A stretch of DNA of 64,000 nucleotides, from NCBI RefSeq assembly GCF_016862755.1, contig NZ_BONO01000002.1, forward strand, positions 186,001-250,000. The letters run 5' to 3'. The stretch's first letter is position 1. The number at the start of each line of letters is the position of its first letter. This stretch comes from Cellulomonas pakistanensis. Its GTDB lineage: Bacteria > Actinomycetota > Actinomycetes > Actinomycetales > Cellulomonadaceae. Shown here in pieces: positions 41,647-50,203 of this stretch. Made by a program: the position numbers and the translations under genes. The notes beneath the pieces are model-generated. The model ran no database searches. It saw nothing but the letters and a program-made list of their open reading frames with translations, and was not told where the DNA came from.

Positions 41647-42441
41647 TCAGAGGAAGAGCCCGAGGTAGGCGTTCCAGAGCATTTCGCCGAAGAGCAGCCC
41701 GACCAGGGCGCCGCCGAGCATCCACGGTCCGAACGGAATGCCCGACTTCCGGTCCGCGCGCCGCGCGACCAGAAGCCCCACGGAGTAGACGCCGCCGAGC
41801 AGGAATGCTGCGAACGCCCCGACGGCGAATGCACCCCAGCCGAACCACGCCAGGTACAGACCGAGCACGCCGGCCAGCTTCACGTCGCCGAAGCCCATGC
41901 CTCGCGGGTACGCGAACGCGGCCGCGAAGTAGAAGACGTAGAGGCCGACGCACCCGATCGCCGCCCGGACCAGCGCGGACCAGTCGGGTTCGCCGCCGGG
42001 GTTCCACGAGGCGAGAGCCAGCAGCAGGGCTCCGACCGGGTACGACGGCAGGACGATCCGGTCGGGCAGTCGCTGCACGTCGATGTCGATGAGGGTCAGC
42101 GCGACCCCGACGGCAGCGAGGTACAGCACCGCGGGCAGCACCCACGACAGCCCGACCTGGGCGGCGAGGACTGCGAACAGCAGACCCGTGACCGCCTCGA
42201 CCGCCGGGTACCGGGCGCTGATCGGCTCGCCGCAGTCCCGGCACCGCCCGCGCAGCACGAGCCACGAGAGCACCGGCACGTTGTCCCGCGACCGGATGCG
42301 GTGGCCGCAGCGCGGGCAGGAGCTCGGCGGAGCGACGACCGACTCGCCGCGCGGCACCCGCCACACGACCACGTTCAAGAACGAACCGATCACCAGGCCG
42401 AGGATGCCCGCCAGGAGGACGACGAGGACGTCGAGCGTCAC
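41647..42441 (-). CDS. pilD: Prepilin peptidase / N-methyltransferase
   Basis: The protein has 264 residues from GTG 42441, overlapping the PilX-like gene by 4 nt. It cleaves and N-methylates prepilins. The N-terminal domain has GSFLNVVVWRVPRGESVV and two CxxC zinc pairs (CPRC and CRDC). The catalytic aspartates are in LIDIDVQRLPDRIVLP and GMGFGDVKLAGVLG. About seven membrane helices are present. Its substrates are presumably the four prepilins encoded just upstream. Confidence 0.95.
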   Translation of the reverse strand: MTLDVLVVLLAGILGLVIGSFLNVVVWRVPRGESVVAPPSSCPRCGHRIRSRDNVPVLSWLVLRGRCRDCGEPISARYPAVEAVTGLLFAVLAAQVGLSWVLPAVLYLAAVGVALTLIDIDVQRLPDRIVLPSYPVGALLLALASWNPGGEPDWSALVRAAIGCVGLYVFYFAAAFAYPRGMGFGDVKLAGVLGLYLAWFGWGAFAVGAFAAFLLGGVYSVGLLVARRADRKSGIPFGPWMLGGALVGLLFGEMLWNAYLGLFL

Positions 42442-44225
42442 CGGTAGTTCCCGTCGGAGTCGAACGCGGGCTCGACCTCCACCCACACCGTGATGCCGTA
42501 GGTGGTCGTCACGGGCGAGAGGTACTTCGGTGGCGCCTGCGTGCGGAACCGCTCGTCGTAGTAGTACTTCTTCGCGTACCCCGTGGACAGGGTGGACACG
42601 GATCCGCTACGGGTGGTGGTCGCGACGGGGCCGCGAAACTTCTGCGCGATTGCCCCTGTGACCCACAGATCGCCCCGCGTCCCTCCCCGGTTGTAGTTCT
42701 GCACCATGAACGTGTGCGCGACCGACAGGATGGCAGCGTCGATGTACCGGTCCCGGCCGCCGAGCAGGGAGCTGTAGATCGTGTCGCCGCGCCAGTCGGT
42801 GGTCGTCCGCATCGGGTTCCAGACCCACACGGCGTTGTTGCCGACGAGCCCGAGCATGTCGTCGTTGTCGTCCGCGTACGTCACGTTCCCCGTGATGTAG
42901 ACGTAGTTCTCGGCCGCCACCGTAGTGCGGCCGTTCAGGACGCCCTTGACGAACACGTCACCGTTCCGGCACCCGTACGCCGTCGAGAACGGGACGGTCT
43001 CGTTCTCGATGGGGTACCCGATGTTGTTGCGGTTCGAGGACGTGCACGCGATCGCGCCTGGGTGGACAGGGGTGCGCGAGCTGCTCGCGACCCGGTTGAC
43101 GTTCCCGGAGGTCGTGGGGACGTTCTGCACGTAGATGACGAGGTTGTCCGTCACCGGGACGTCGACGCCCACGTAGGTGGACCCCGACTTCTTCGCGAGG
43201 CCCGTGCTGCCCGGCTTCCCGCACTTGTCCGGGGCTGAGCCGCCCGTGTCGGTGTCGCCGGTCGTGTTGGTGAACTGGGTCCACGGTGAGATCACGCGCA
43301 TCGTGCCGTCGGACTTGAACTCGATCGACGTCGGGCCCGTGTAGAGGCACCCGGTCTCGGCCACCTCGTCGGGGCGGTCGCTGCGGGTCTCCTTCTTCAG
43401 CGCCGTGTTGGTCGGCGGCATGCCGATCGACGTGCTGAAGGTGGGGTCACCGGGGTTCTGGAACGTCGGGCGCGCGCCCTCGTACCGGATGTAATTCGGC
43501 CCGCTGGCGGCCTCCCACGACGTCGTCACGCGGCCGTTGAACTCGGCCGGCCCGTTGGTCTGGATCGCGTCGTTCGTGTGGACCGGGCCGTTGAGCTGAT
43601 CCATGCCGCCGAAGTAGATGTTGTCGCACGGCCGCGGGTTCGGGTACTTGATGGCGCAGTTCTTCGTGTCGGTCGGGTCCACGGCCTGCGGGTCCGTGAC
43701 CTCGAAGTCGGTGAAGTACAGGAAGTCGATGAAGCCCTCCTGCTTGAGGTCGGCGACGATCGAGCGGGTCTCCCCGCCGGCGCGCCCGGTCGACCGGACC
43801 CGGAGCGTCCCGTCCTGGGCGAAGCGCGAGTTGTCGATCTCGTACCGGAACTGCGATGCCCCGTTGCTCCCGGGCACCGTGGCCCAGGTCCCGGTCGCAC
43901 CGAGGCCGAACGCGGGGTTGGTGGCGTCGCCGACCGGCAGCCTCACGTTCGACCCGGCCGAGAAGCTCGCCGCCGGGTTGCCCGCGCTGTAGTAGCTGGT
44001 GTCGTAGGCCAACCGGCTCTCGAACTCCTCGATGCCGGCGTAGGCCGCGGCCAGCGCGGAGTTCCAGTCCTGGTCCGACCGCGCGTTGCGCAGCGCACCG
44101 GTCGCGAACGCGACCCCGGCCACCATCAGCGCAGCCAGAGCCGCCGTGATGCCGATGACCAGCGGCATCGCGAGCCCGCGGTCGTGGGTGTCCTGCGCCA
44201 GCACGCGGCGCACTGCGTTCCTCAT
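42438..44225 (-). CDS. Large PilX/GspK-like minor pilin candidate
   Basis: The protein has 595 residues from ATG 44225. A short basic leader ends DRGLAMPLVIGITAALAALM, one hydrophobic helix in pilin position, but residue +5 is Leu rather than Glu, as in GspK/PilX-type tip pilins. About 550 exported residues follow, rich in Thr/Gly/Asn/Tyr, with at least six cysteines (KNCAIKYPNPRPCDNIYFGG; ETGCLY; PDKCGK; AIACTS; YGCRNGD) in an otherwise cysteine-poor setting. It is far larger than typical PilX proteins. It may be a pilus-tip or adhesin component. The function is inferred from position and N-terminus. Confidence 0.7.
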   Translation of the reverse strand: MRNAVRRVLAQDTHDRGLAMPLVIGITAALAALMVAGVAFATGALRNARSDQDWNSALAAAYAGIEEFESRLAYDTSYYSAGNPAASFSAGSNVRLPVGDATNPAFGLGATGTWATVPGSNGASQFRYEIDNSRFAQDGTLRVRSTGRAGGETRSIVADLKQEGFIDFLYFTDFEVTDPQAVDPTDTKNCAIKYPNPRPCDNIYFGGMDQLNGPVHTNDAIQTNGPAEFNGRVTTSWEAASGPNYIRYEGARPTFQNPGDPTFSTSIGMPPTNTALKKETRSDRPDEVAETGCLYTGPTSIEFKSDGTMRVISPWTQFTNTTGDTDTGGSAPDKCGKPGSTGLAKKSGSTYVGVDVPVTDNLVIYVQNVPTTSGNVNRVASSSRTPVHPGAIACTSSNRNNIGYPIENETVPFSTAYGCRNGDVFVKGVLNGRTTVAAENYVYITGNVTYADDNDDMLGLVGNNAVWVWNPMRTTTDWRGDTIYSSLLGGRDRYIDAAILSVAHTFMVQNYNRGGTRGDLWVTGAIAQKFRGPVATTTRSGSVSTLSTGYAKKYYYDERFRTQAPPKYLSPVTTTYGITVWVEVEPAFDSDGNYR

Positions 44226-44899
44226 GGTCTGATCCTCGAGATGCCGAGATTGGGGATGCTGACGGTGTTCTGCATCTCGACGGCGTCGGCTCGGCCAGTC
44301 CCGTCCGCCTGCACCGTCAAGTGGATCTGCACCGCCGCGACGAGACGCCGGTCCGCCTCGCTCATGTTGCTGCCGTTGGCCGGCGGGACCAGCTCGTCGC
44401 CCTCTGCGTCGAAGTACCGGAACAGCGCCGGGGCTCCGGTGGGGACGGACCGAGCGATCGGCCTGGACGAGCTGGGGCTGCTCTGGAACGACCACGGGGA
44501 TGCCGACGTCGTGGCGAGCCAGCGCGTCTCGACGACGCGCCGCTGGCCGTCGATCGAGAACCGCGCCTGCATCGGACGCGGCGACGACGACGACGTGTCG
44601 ATGTACGCGTAGATGGTCAGGGCGTTCGCCCGGGCGTCCAGGAACACGGGAGCGTCCTGCGAGACCCCGGTCGGCCGGAGCGTCGTCCCCGACCGGATCA
44701 CGCGGGTCAGCTCGTTCATGCCCGTCGAGGCCGTCATCGCGCTCTCCGTGGCGGCGCGATCGCGCGTGAACGACCGCGACGAGGTCGCGACCAGCGTCAT
44801 CACGATCGCGGTGAGCAGGCCCAGCAGCGCCATCGTGACGAGCAGCTCGGGCAGCGAGACGCCTGCGTCCCCGCGAGGCCGGCGGCGGAGCGCGGTCAC
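44222..44899 (-). CDS. Minor prepilin, PilW-like
   Basis: The protein has 225 residues from GTG 44899. The class III signal GDAG is followed by VSLPELLVTMALLGLLTAIV, with Glu at +5, so PilD should cleave after Gly13. The remaining soluble part (TRDRAATESAMTASTGMNEL; RANALTIYAYIDTSSS) has no recognisable domain. It overlaps both neighbouring minor-pilin genes by 4 nt, which suggests stoichiometric synthesis of a priming or tip complex. Confidence 0.82.
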   Translation of the reverse strand: MTALRRRPRGDAGVSLPELLVTMALLGLLTAIVMTLVATSSRSFTRDRAATESAMTASTGMNELTRVIRSGTTLRPTGVSQDAPVFLDARANALTIYAYIDTSSSSPRPMQARFSIDGQRRVVETRWLATTSASPWSFQSSPSSSRPIARSVPTGAPALFRYFDAEGDELVPPANGSNMSEADRRLVAAVQIHLTVQADGTGRADAVEMQNTVSIPNLGISRIRP

Positions 44900-46272
44900 G
44901 GGGCGACCACCGCGACCCGCGGGTCCAACGTCACCTTGCCGTCGGGCGCGACCGTGGTCCGCTCCGGCTTCGCCGGCACCGTCGGCTGGATGTCGGCCGC
45001 CGGAACCGGCGTGTTCTGCGCGCCCGAGCCCCCGCGGTACAGCTGCCAGGTGCCGTACGGGAGCGCGATCGTCCCCGACCCGGTGCGGATCACGTCGCCG
45101 AACGCCAGCGTCTGCGTCGACGCGCATCCCGGGAGGCCCGGTGTCGTGGGGTTCACCGACACCGCCTTGAGGTGCGAGACCGAGCTGCTGCCCCCCCGCA
45201 CCGTCACGATGCCCATCGCGACGCCGGTGCTGGCCGCGCCGCCCGGCGTCGCCGCCACCGCGGGCTGCCGGTCCGCCCGGAACGTCTGCGAGCCCACGAC
45301 CTCCTCCGGCCACTGCAAGGGGTCGGCCGCGACGCAGGTGCCGGCGAACACCTCGTATCCCGACGAGAACGGGTGCAGCGGGAACCGCTGCGTGAGCGTG
45401 CCGCCACCGGAGCTGGGCGTCCGCCCGAACGTCCCGTAGGTGTTCGCGAACGTCGTCTGCAGGTTCGTCGGGACGCGGACGGCCGTGCCGGCCGGCGCGT
45501 TGGCCGCGAGCGTGGTGGTGAAGGTGGCGGCGCGGTCGTACTGGAACCCGACGGTCGCCGACTGCCCGCCGACGACGGTCACGGCCTGCGACGACGTGGT
45601 GTTCTGGCTCGAGTCGATGTACCCGCTCCGCGACACCGAGATCGTGTAGTCGTCCGGCGGCACCTTGAGCACGTACGTGCAACCCTGCGCGTCCGTCGCA
45701 CTGATGACCGAGCCGACCGAGGGGCTGGCGCCGATGCTGATGCCCTGGCTGCCGAGGCCCGCACCGTCGAGCACCGACACGATGATCGTCCCGAGGTTCG
45801 GGTCGTTGAGACGCTGGTCCGGGTTGATGACCGTCGTGGAGCGCACCGGCTCGGTGCCGGAGCGCATGCCGCCCCAGGTCACCTCCACCGAGATGCGCTT
45901 GTACCGGAGCTGGCCGCTGTCGCCGCCCCCGAGCCCGCCGGCGCCGCCACAGCTGAACTCCTCGTCGGGGTCGGTGACCCACGACGCGCGCCGGACGACC
46001 TGGAACGTGTCCCCGTTGAGCTCGACGGCCCGGGACTCGTCCACCAGGTCGAAGAGGTCCTCGGCGTCGCGCGCCAGGTCGATCTCCTCGGCGGCGAGGT
46101 TCGCGGCCACGCCGCGTGACCGGGAGTCCCGGGTCAGGCTCAGGACCGAGAGCATGGTGTAGACGAAGCCTGTCGACACCAGGGCGAAGATCATCATCGC
46201 GACGATGACCTCGACCAGGGTCACGCCCGCGTCGTCGTGCTGACGGAGCCGCTGGCGGATGCGGGCGATCAT
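44896..46272 (-). CDS. Minor prepilin, PilV-like, with carboxypeptidase-regulatory-like domain
   Basis: The protein has 458 residues from ATG 46272. Cleavage is expected after Gly16 (DDAG, then VTLVEVIVAMMIFALVSTGF, Glu at +5). Residues about 155-250 look like an Ig-like carboxypeptidase-regulatory domain (GTIIVSVLDGAGLGSQGISI; YVLKVPPDDYTISVSRSGYI; VGGQSATVGFQYDR). The C-terminal 200 residues are unassigned. PilV-class minor pilins normally have 150-200 residues; the added domain suggests a surface-binding role. It lies downstream of pilA across a strong hairpin. Confidence 0.8.
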   Translation of the reverse strand: MIARIRQRLRQHDDAGVTLVEVIVAMMIFALVSTGFVYTMLSVLSLTRDSRSRGVAANLAAEEIDLARDAEDLFDLVDESRAVELNGDTFQVVRRASWVTDPDEEFSCGGAGGLGGGDSGQLRYKRISVEVTWGGMRSGTEPVRSTTVINPDQRLNDPNLGTIIVSVLDGAGLGSQGISIGASPSVGSVISATDAQGCTYVLKVPPDDYTISVSRSGYIDSSQNTTSSQAVTVVGGQSATVGFQYDRAATFTTTLAANAPAGTAVRVPTNLQTTFANTYGTFGRTPSSGGGTLTQRFPLHPFSSGYEVFAGTCVAADPLQWPEEVVGSQTFRADRQPAVAATPGGAASTGVAMGIVTVRGGSSSVSHLKAVSVNPTTPGLPGCASTQTLAFGDVIRTGSGTIALPYGTWQLYRGGSGAQNTPVPAADIQPTVPAKPERTTVAPDGKVTLDPRVAVVAP

Positions 46273-46305
46273 CAGGCTCTCCTCCCGGTGTCGTCGGACC
46301 GAACG

Positions 46306-46343
46306 CAGCGCGGGGTGCCGCCGTCGGGCGGCACCCCGCGCTG
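46306..46343 (-). terminator. 17-bp perfect hairpin between pilA and the minor pilins
   Basis: CAGCGCGGGGTGCCGCC (46306-46322) pairs fully with GGCGGCACCCCGCGCTG (46327-46343) around a 4-nt loop, beginning 17 nt after the pilA stop and ending 33 nt before the PilV-like ATG. It is likely a partial terminator or 3' stabiliser allowing pilA mRNA to exceed the downstream genes. Confidence 0.75.
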
Positions 46344-46360
46344 TCACGCGTCGAGCAGGA

Positions 46361-46777
46361 TCACGGGTTCTCGGAGTCCACGATCGTGCCGGTCTCGCTG
46401 TTGTAGGTGAACGTGCGGGTGCCGAGGTTCGTCGGGTTGGTGCCCACCAGGGTGTAGCCGGCCGCGTCGGCAGCCGTCACGGCGACCTCGACCTGCTCGG
46501 TGCTGTTGAAGCCGAAGTCGGCGGCGAGGATGTCCGCGGTCATGCTCGCGTACGAGCCGTTGTTCTCGACGGCGTACGACTCGGCCGCGATCGCCGCGTT
46601 CCGGACGTCGGACTCGACCTGGGCGACCCAGCCGTTCTCACGCTGGTTGAGGAACGCCGGGATGGCGATCGCGGCGAGGATGCCGATGATCACGATGACG
46701 ACGAGGAGCTCGATGAGCGTGAAGCCCTTCTCGCCGTTCTCGCGCTTGTCCATGACCTTCTGGAGACGAGCGTGCAT
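46361..46777 (-). CDS. pilA: Major type IV pilin
   Basis: The protein has 138 residues from ATG 46777 with GAGG seven bases upstream; ATG 46753 is an alternative. The leader MHARLQKVMDKRENGEKG is followed by FTLIELLVVIVIIGILAAIA, with cleavage after Gly18 and Glu at +5, and then an alpha-helical spine and a small globular head (SDVRNAAIAAESYAVENNGS; RTFTYNSETGTIVDSENP). The mature protein of about 120 residues is in the major-pilin range. No cysteines occur, so the head is not disulfide-stapled. Strong ribosome-binding site and 3' hairpin suggest high expression. Confidence 0.93.
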   Translation of the reverse strand: MHARLQKVMDKRENGEKGFTLIELLVVIVIIGILAAIAIPAFLNQRENGWVAQVESDVRNAAIAAESYAVENNGSYASMTADILAADFGFNSTEQVEVAVTAADAAGYTLVGTNPTNLGTRTFTYNSETGTIVDSENP

Positions 46778-46872
46778 TGTTCTACCTCTTCTGGAAAATG
46801 TCGCTGCGAGTACCGCGCAATGCGGTGGTTCAAGGTGTTGCACCTATGTCATCGGCAGCGGCCCGAAGCCCT

Positions 46873-46901
46873 TGATCGCCCGAATGGGTGGTCCGTTTGG
46901 T
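46873..46901 (-). promoter_or_regulatory. Candidate sigma-28-like promoter of pilA
   Basis: On the minus strand ACCAAA (46896-46901), then 15 nt, then GGCGATCA (46873-46880). The -10 differs from GCCGATCA at one base, while the -35 keeps only the CAA core. An overlapping alternative is CTCAAT (46905-46910), 15 nt, ACCCATTC (46882-46889). The leader would be about 90 nt. Confidence 0.4.
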
Positions 46902-46952
46902 CCGATTGAGGGGGATAGACCCGGGTTCGTCCTGCGCCCGGTCGGGCGAGGA

Positions 46953-48176
46953 TCAGACCAGCTCGAAGATCGAGAAGATCGGCATGTAGAGCGCGATGAT
47001 CATGCCGCCGATGATCACGCCGAGGACGGCGATCATGAGCGGCTCGATCAGCGAGGTGAGCTGCTCCGTCGTCGCGGCGACCTCCTCGTCGTAGAACTCC
47101 GAAACCTTCGTGAGCATGAGCTCGAGGGAGCCGGAGTCCTCGCCGGTCGCGATCATCTGGGTCACCATCGGTGGGAACACGGAGTGGTTCGACAGCGGCG
47201 CCGCGAGCGACTGGCCGGTGCGCACGTTCTCCTGCACGTCCTTGACCGCCTGCTCGATCGCCCAGTTGCCGGACGTCTGCCCGACGATCTCGAGCGCCTG
47301 CAGGATCGGGACGCCGGCGCTGAGCATCGTGCCGAAGTTGCGGGTGAATCGCGCGATCGCGACCTTCTTGAAGAGCTGGCCGAAGATCGGCACCCGGAGC
47401 GCGAACGGCTGCACCCGGGACCGGACCCCGTCGTCGTCCTTGTGCTTGCGCCACCAGACGCCGAACGCGACGAGGACGACCAGCAGCACCGGGGCGAGCC
47501 ACTTCATGACGCCCGACAGGTAGACGAGGATCTGCGTGGCCCAGGGCAGCTCACCGCCGAGATCGGCGAACATCTGCTCGAAGATCGGCACGATGAACAG
47601 CAGCATGCCGACCACGGCCAGGATCGCCATGCAGAAGACCATCACCGGGTAGGTCATCGCGGACTTGATCTGCGCCCGCAGCTTGACCTCCTTCTCGTAG
47701 TTCTCCGCGACGGAGCGCAGGGCGTCCTCGAGGAACCCGCCCACCTCGCCCGCGCGGATCATGTTGATCATCAGCGGCGGGAAGGTGTCGGGGTGCCGGG
47801 ACAGACCGTCTGAGAGCGAGTTGCCGGTCTCCACGTCCGCACGCACCTGGGCGAGCACCTTGGCGAGGGCCTCGTTCTCGGTCTGCGTCGCGATGATGTT
47901 GAGCGCACGGAGCAGCGACAGACCGGCCGAGATCATCGTCGCCATCTGGCGCGACATGACCGCGAGGTCCTTGATCCTGACCCGCTTGCCGAACCCGGGG
48001 ATCGTGATCTCGCGCTGGAGACCGGTGTTCTGGACCTCGTTGATCGACAGCGGAGCCATGCCCATGGTCCGCAGCCGGTTGACGACGGCGGCCTCGTTCG
48101 TCGCCTCGATCCGGCCCTTGACCAGCTTGCCGCTGCCGTCGCGGATCGCGTACTCGTACGTGCGGGCGATGGCCAT
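46953..48176 (-). CDS. pilC: Type IV pilus platform protein PilC (T2SS F family)
   Basis: The protein has 407 residues from ATG 48176. Two T2SSF domains are visible (DLAVMSRQMATMISAGLSLL and ARFTRNFGTMLSAGVPILQA), with three membrane helices (VFCMAILAVVGMLLFIVPIF; WLAPVLLVVLVAFGVWW; IEPLMIAVLGVIIGGMIIAL). It is the inner-membrane platform turned by PilB and PilT during assembly and retraction. It overlaps pilT by one base (TGATG). Confidence 0.96.
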   Translation of the reverse strand: MAIARTYEYAIRDGSGKLVKGRIEATNEAAVVNRLRTMGMAPLSINEVQNTGLQREITIPGFGKRVRIKDLAVMSRQMATMISAGLSLLRALNIIATQTENEALAKVLAQVRADVETGNSLSDGLSRHPDTFPPLMINMIRAGEVGGFLEDALRSVAENYEKEVKLRAQIKSAMTYPVMVFCMAILAVVGMLLFIVPIFEQMFADLGGELPWATQILVYLSGVMKWLAPVLLVVLVAFGVWWRKHKDDDGVRSRVQPFALRVPIFGQLFKKVAIARFTRNFGTMLSAGVPILQALEIVGQTSGNWAIEQAVKDVQENVRTGQSLAAPLSNHSVFPPMVTQMIATGEDSGSLELMLTKVSEFYDEEVAATTEQLTSLIEPLMIAVLGVIIGGMIIALYMPIFSIFELV

Positions 48177-49885
48177 CAGTACTGCCCTCCGAACCCGGAA
48201 CCGACGCCGGTGCTGTTCAGCGCGGACGCGCCCTGGTTCATCCGGGCGGTGCGGCCGACCATCTTGTTGAAGTCCTCGGTGTGGTGCGCCTTCTCGAGCG
48301 CCACCTCGTACGTGACCTTGCCCGTGCGGACGAGCTCTGCCAGGTTCTGGTCGAGCGTGTGCATGCCCGCGTCGGTGCCCGCCTGCATCGACGAGAGGAT
48401 CTGGTGCGTCTTGCCCTCGCGGATGAGGTTGCGGATCGCGGGGGTGGCGACCATGACCTCGGTCGCCACGACGCGGCCCTGGCCGTTCGCCGTCTTGCAG
48501 AGCGTCTGGCAGACGACCGCCTGCAGGGAGGCGGCCAGCTGGGTGCGCACCTGGTCCTGCTGGTGCGAGGGGAAGACGTCGATGATGCGGTCGATCGTCT
48601 GCGCGGCGTCCTGCGTGTGCAGGGTGGCGAACACGAGGTGGCCGGTCTCGGCGGCGGTGAGCGCGACCGAGATGGTCTCCAGGTCGCGCATCTCGCCGAC
48701 GAGGATGATGTCGGGGTCCTGGCGCAGCACGTGCTTGAGCGCGTTGGCGAACGAGTGGGTGTCGGCCCCGACCTCGCGCTGGTTGATGATCGACCGCTTG
48801 TGCCGGTGCAGGAACTCGATCGGGTCCTCGACCGTCATGATGTGGTCGGCGCGCGTGCGGTTGGCCAGGTCGATCACCGCGGCGAGCGTCGTGGACTTGC
48901 CCGAGCCGGTGGGCCCGGTCACGAGGACCAGGCCGCGCGGGAGGCCGGCGAACGACCCGACGACCGGCGGGACGCCCAGGCTCTCGAGCGACTTGATCTC
49001 GTACGGGATGACGCGGAACACGGCGCCGACGGACTCGCGCTGCTGGTACAGGTTGACGCGGAACCGGGCGTGCCCGCGGACCGCGTAGGCGAAGTCGAGC
49101 TCGAGGGACGCCTCGAACTGCTCCCGCTGCTTCTGGGTGAGCACCGAGTAGATCGAGCGACGCAGCGGCTCGGGGGCCAGCATCGGGAAATCCTCGAGCG
49201 GGTGCAGCGAGCCGCTCACGCGGACCATCGGCTGCGAGCCGCTCGTCAGGTGGAGGTCGGACGCGCCGAGCTGCACCATGCGGACCAGCACGGCGTCGAG
49301 GGACAGGTCGCCATCCTCGGCGCGCTGCCCCATGCCGGCGCGCTGCTGCGGCGCCGGACGGGCGGGCGGCTGCTGGCCCGGGGCCGGCTGCTGGCCGGTG
49401 ACCTGCTGCTGCCCCGGCGCCGGCTGCGCGGGGCGGGCGGCCGCCGGCGCGGCGGGCATCGCCTGCGTCGAGGCGGCGGGCTGCTGCGCGTACCCGGGCG
49501 GGGGCGGCGGGTAGCCGGCGGCCTGGGCGGGCTGCTGGCCGTGCGGGGCGCCCGGCGCGAGCGGCGGAGCGGCTGCGGGGACCGGCTCACCCTGCTGCGC
49601 CTGGCGCAGCGACGCGCGCGTCGGGGCGGCGGCCGGGGCGCCGGCCGGCGGGGTCAGCGGCGCGGGCGTCGGGCCGCCGTAGCCGGCGGTCGGCAGGGTG
49701 GAGCCGTAACCGGCCGGCGGGCCCTGCGGGGGCAGCACAGGCGGCACCGCGTAGCCCGGCGCACCCGCCGGGGCCGGGGGCGCCTGGCCCGGCGGGGCCT
49801 GGCCGGCCGGGGCCTGCCCCGTCGGCGGCAGGTACGGCGGGAGCGCCCGCGTCTCCCGCGGGTCGCCCGTGTAGGACTCGCTCAC
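48176..49885 (-). CDS. pilT: Type IV pilus retraction ATPase PilT with long Pro/Gln-rich N-terminus
   Basis: The protein has 569 residues from GTG 49885 with AAGGGG upstream. Residues 1-190 are a disordered Pro/Ala/Gln/Gly extension (LPPTGQAPAGQAPPGQAPP). The remaining 380 residues are a complete PilT: MVQLGASDLHLTSGSQPMVR, Walker A VLVTGPTGSGKSTTLAAV, the Asp box with DPDIILVGEMRDLETISVAL, the His box TGHLVFATLHTQDAAQTIDR and the PilT-type RTQLAASLQAVVCQTL segment. These features predict a hexameric motor powering pilus retraction. The extension is unusual; it may tether the motor or bind regulators. Confidence 0.93.
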   Translation of the reverse strand: MSESYTGDPRETRALPPYLPPTGQAPAGQAPPGQAPPAPAGAPGYAVPPVLPPQGPPAGYGSTLPTAGYGGPTPAPLTPPAGAPAAAPTRASLRQAQQGEPVPAAAPPLAPGAPHGQQPAQAAGYPPPPPGYAQQPAASTQAMPAAPAAARPAQPAPGQQQVTGQQPAPGQQPPARPAPQQRAGMGQRAEDGDLSLDAVLVRMVQLGASDLHLTSGSQPMVRVSGSLHPLEDFPMLAPEPLRRSIYSVLTQKQREQFEASLELDFAYAVRGHARFRVNLYQQRESVGAVFRVIPYEIKSLESLGVPPVVGSFAGLPRGLVLVTGPTGSGKSTTLAAVIDLANRTRADHIMTVEDPIEFLHRHKRSIINQREVGADTHSFANALKHVLRQDPDIILVGEMRDLETISVALTAAETGHLVFATLHTQDAAQTIDRIIDVFPSHQQDQVRTQLAASLQAVVCQTLCKTANGQGRVVATEVMVATPAIRNLIREGKTHQILSSMQAGTDAGMHTLDQNLAELVRTGKVTYEVALEKAHHTEDFNKMVGRTARMNQGASALNSTGVGSGFGGQY

Positions 49886-49939
49886 CGTCGTTCCCCTTCC
49901 TCGCCGCCCGGCACGCGCCGAGCGGTCGTCCGCATCCCC

Positions 49940-49968
49940 TGATCGGCGCAGTACCCGCCGCTCTTGAG
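49940..49968 (-). promoter_or_regulatory. Sigma-28-like promoter of pilT-pilC
   Basis: On the minus strand CTCAAG (49963-49968), then 15 nt, then GCCGATCA (49940-49947), with GAGAACC directly upstream. This is the best match in the window to the FliA/WhiG/SigD-type pattern. A leader of about 50 nt ends in the pilT ribosome-binding site. Confidence 0.65.
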
Positions 49969-50085
49969 GGTTCTCACCGGGTTCCACTCCCCCGGCCCGC
50001 CGGGCCACCCTTGCGGGCGGCGTCCGTGCTGTGCCGCACCGATACGCCGGGCGCGGCGCCGGGCGCGCCGCACCCACCCCACGGC

Positions 50086-50160
50086 CGCCGACTGGGCATC
50101 CGACACGTCGAGCGGGCATCCCCTGGATGCCCAGTCGGCGCGTCCCGTGCCCACTCGGCG
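50086..50160. repeat. 75-nt palindromic element, copy 1
   Basis: Two 33-nt arms (50086-50118 and 50128-50160) are imperfect inverted repeats around a 9-nt centre; each arm itself holds two GGGCA-type half motifs. A second copy is at 63673-63747. It lies between pilB and the pilT promoter. The gap 49886-50316 (431 nt) holds the pilT promoter, this element and an 8-nt tandem array. Confidence 0.85.
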
Positions 50161-50203
50161 ACGGGGCTCGCGCCGTGGGGTCGTGCTGGGCGGGCTGGCG
50201 CCC

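Noticed and set aside
46778-46952. Possible c-di-GMP riboswitch in the pilA leader
   Set aside because: I looked for GEMM-type conserved segments and a tetraloop-receptor layout and found neither; only promoter-like boxes are visible.
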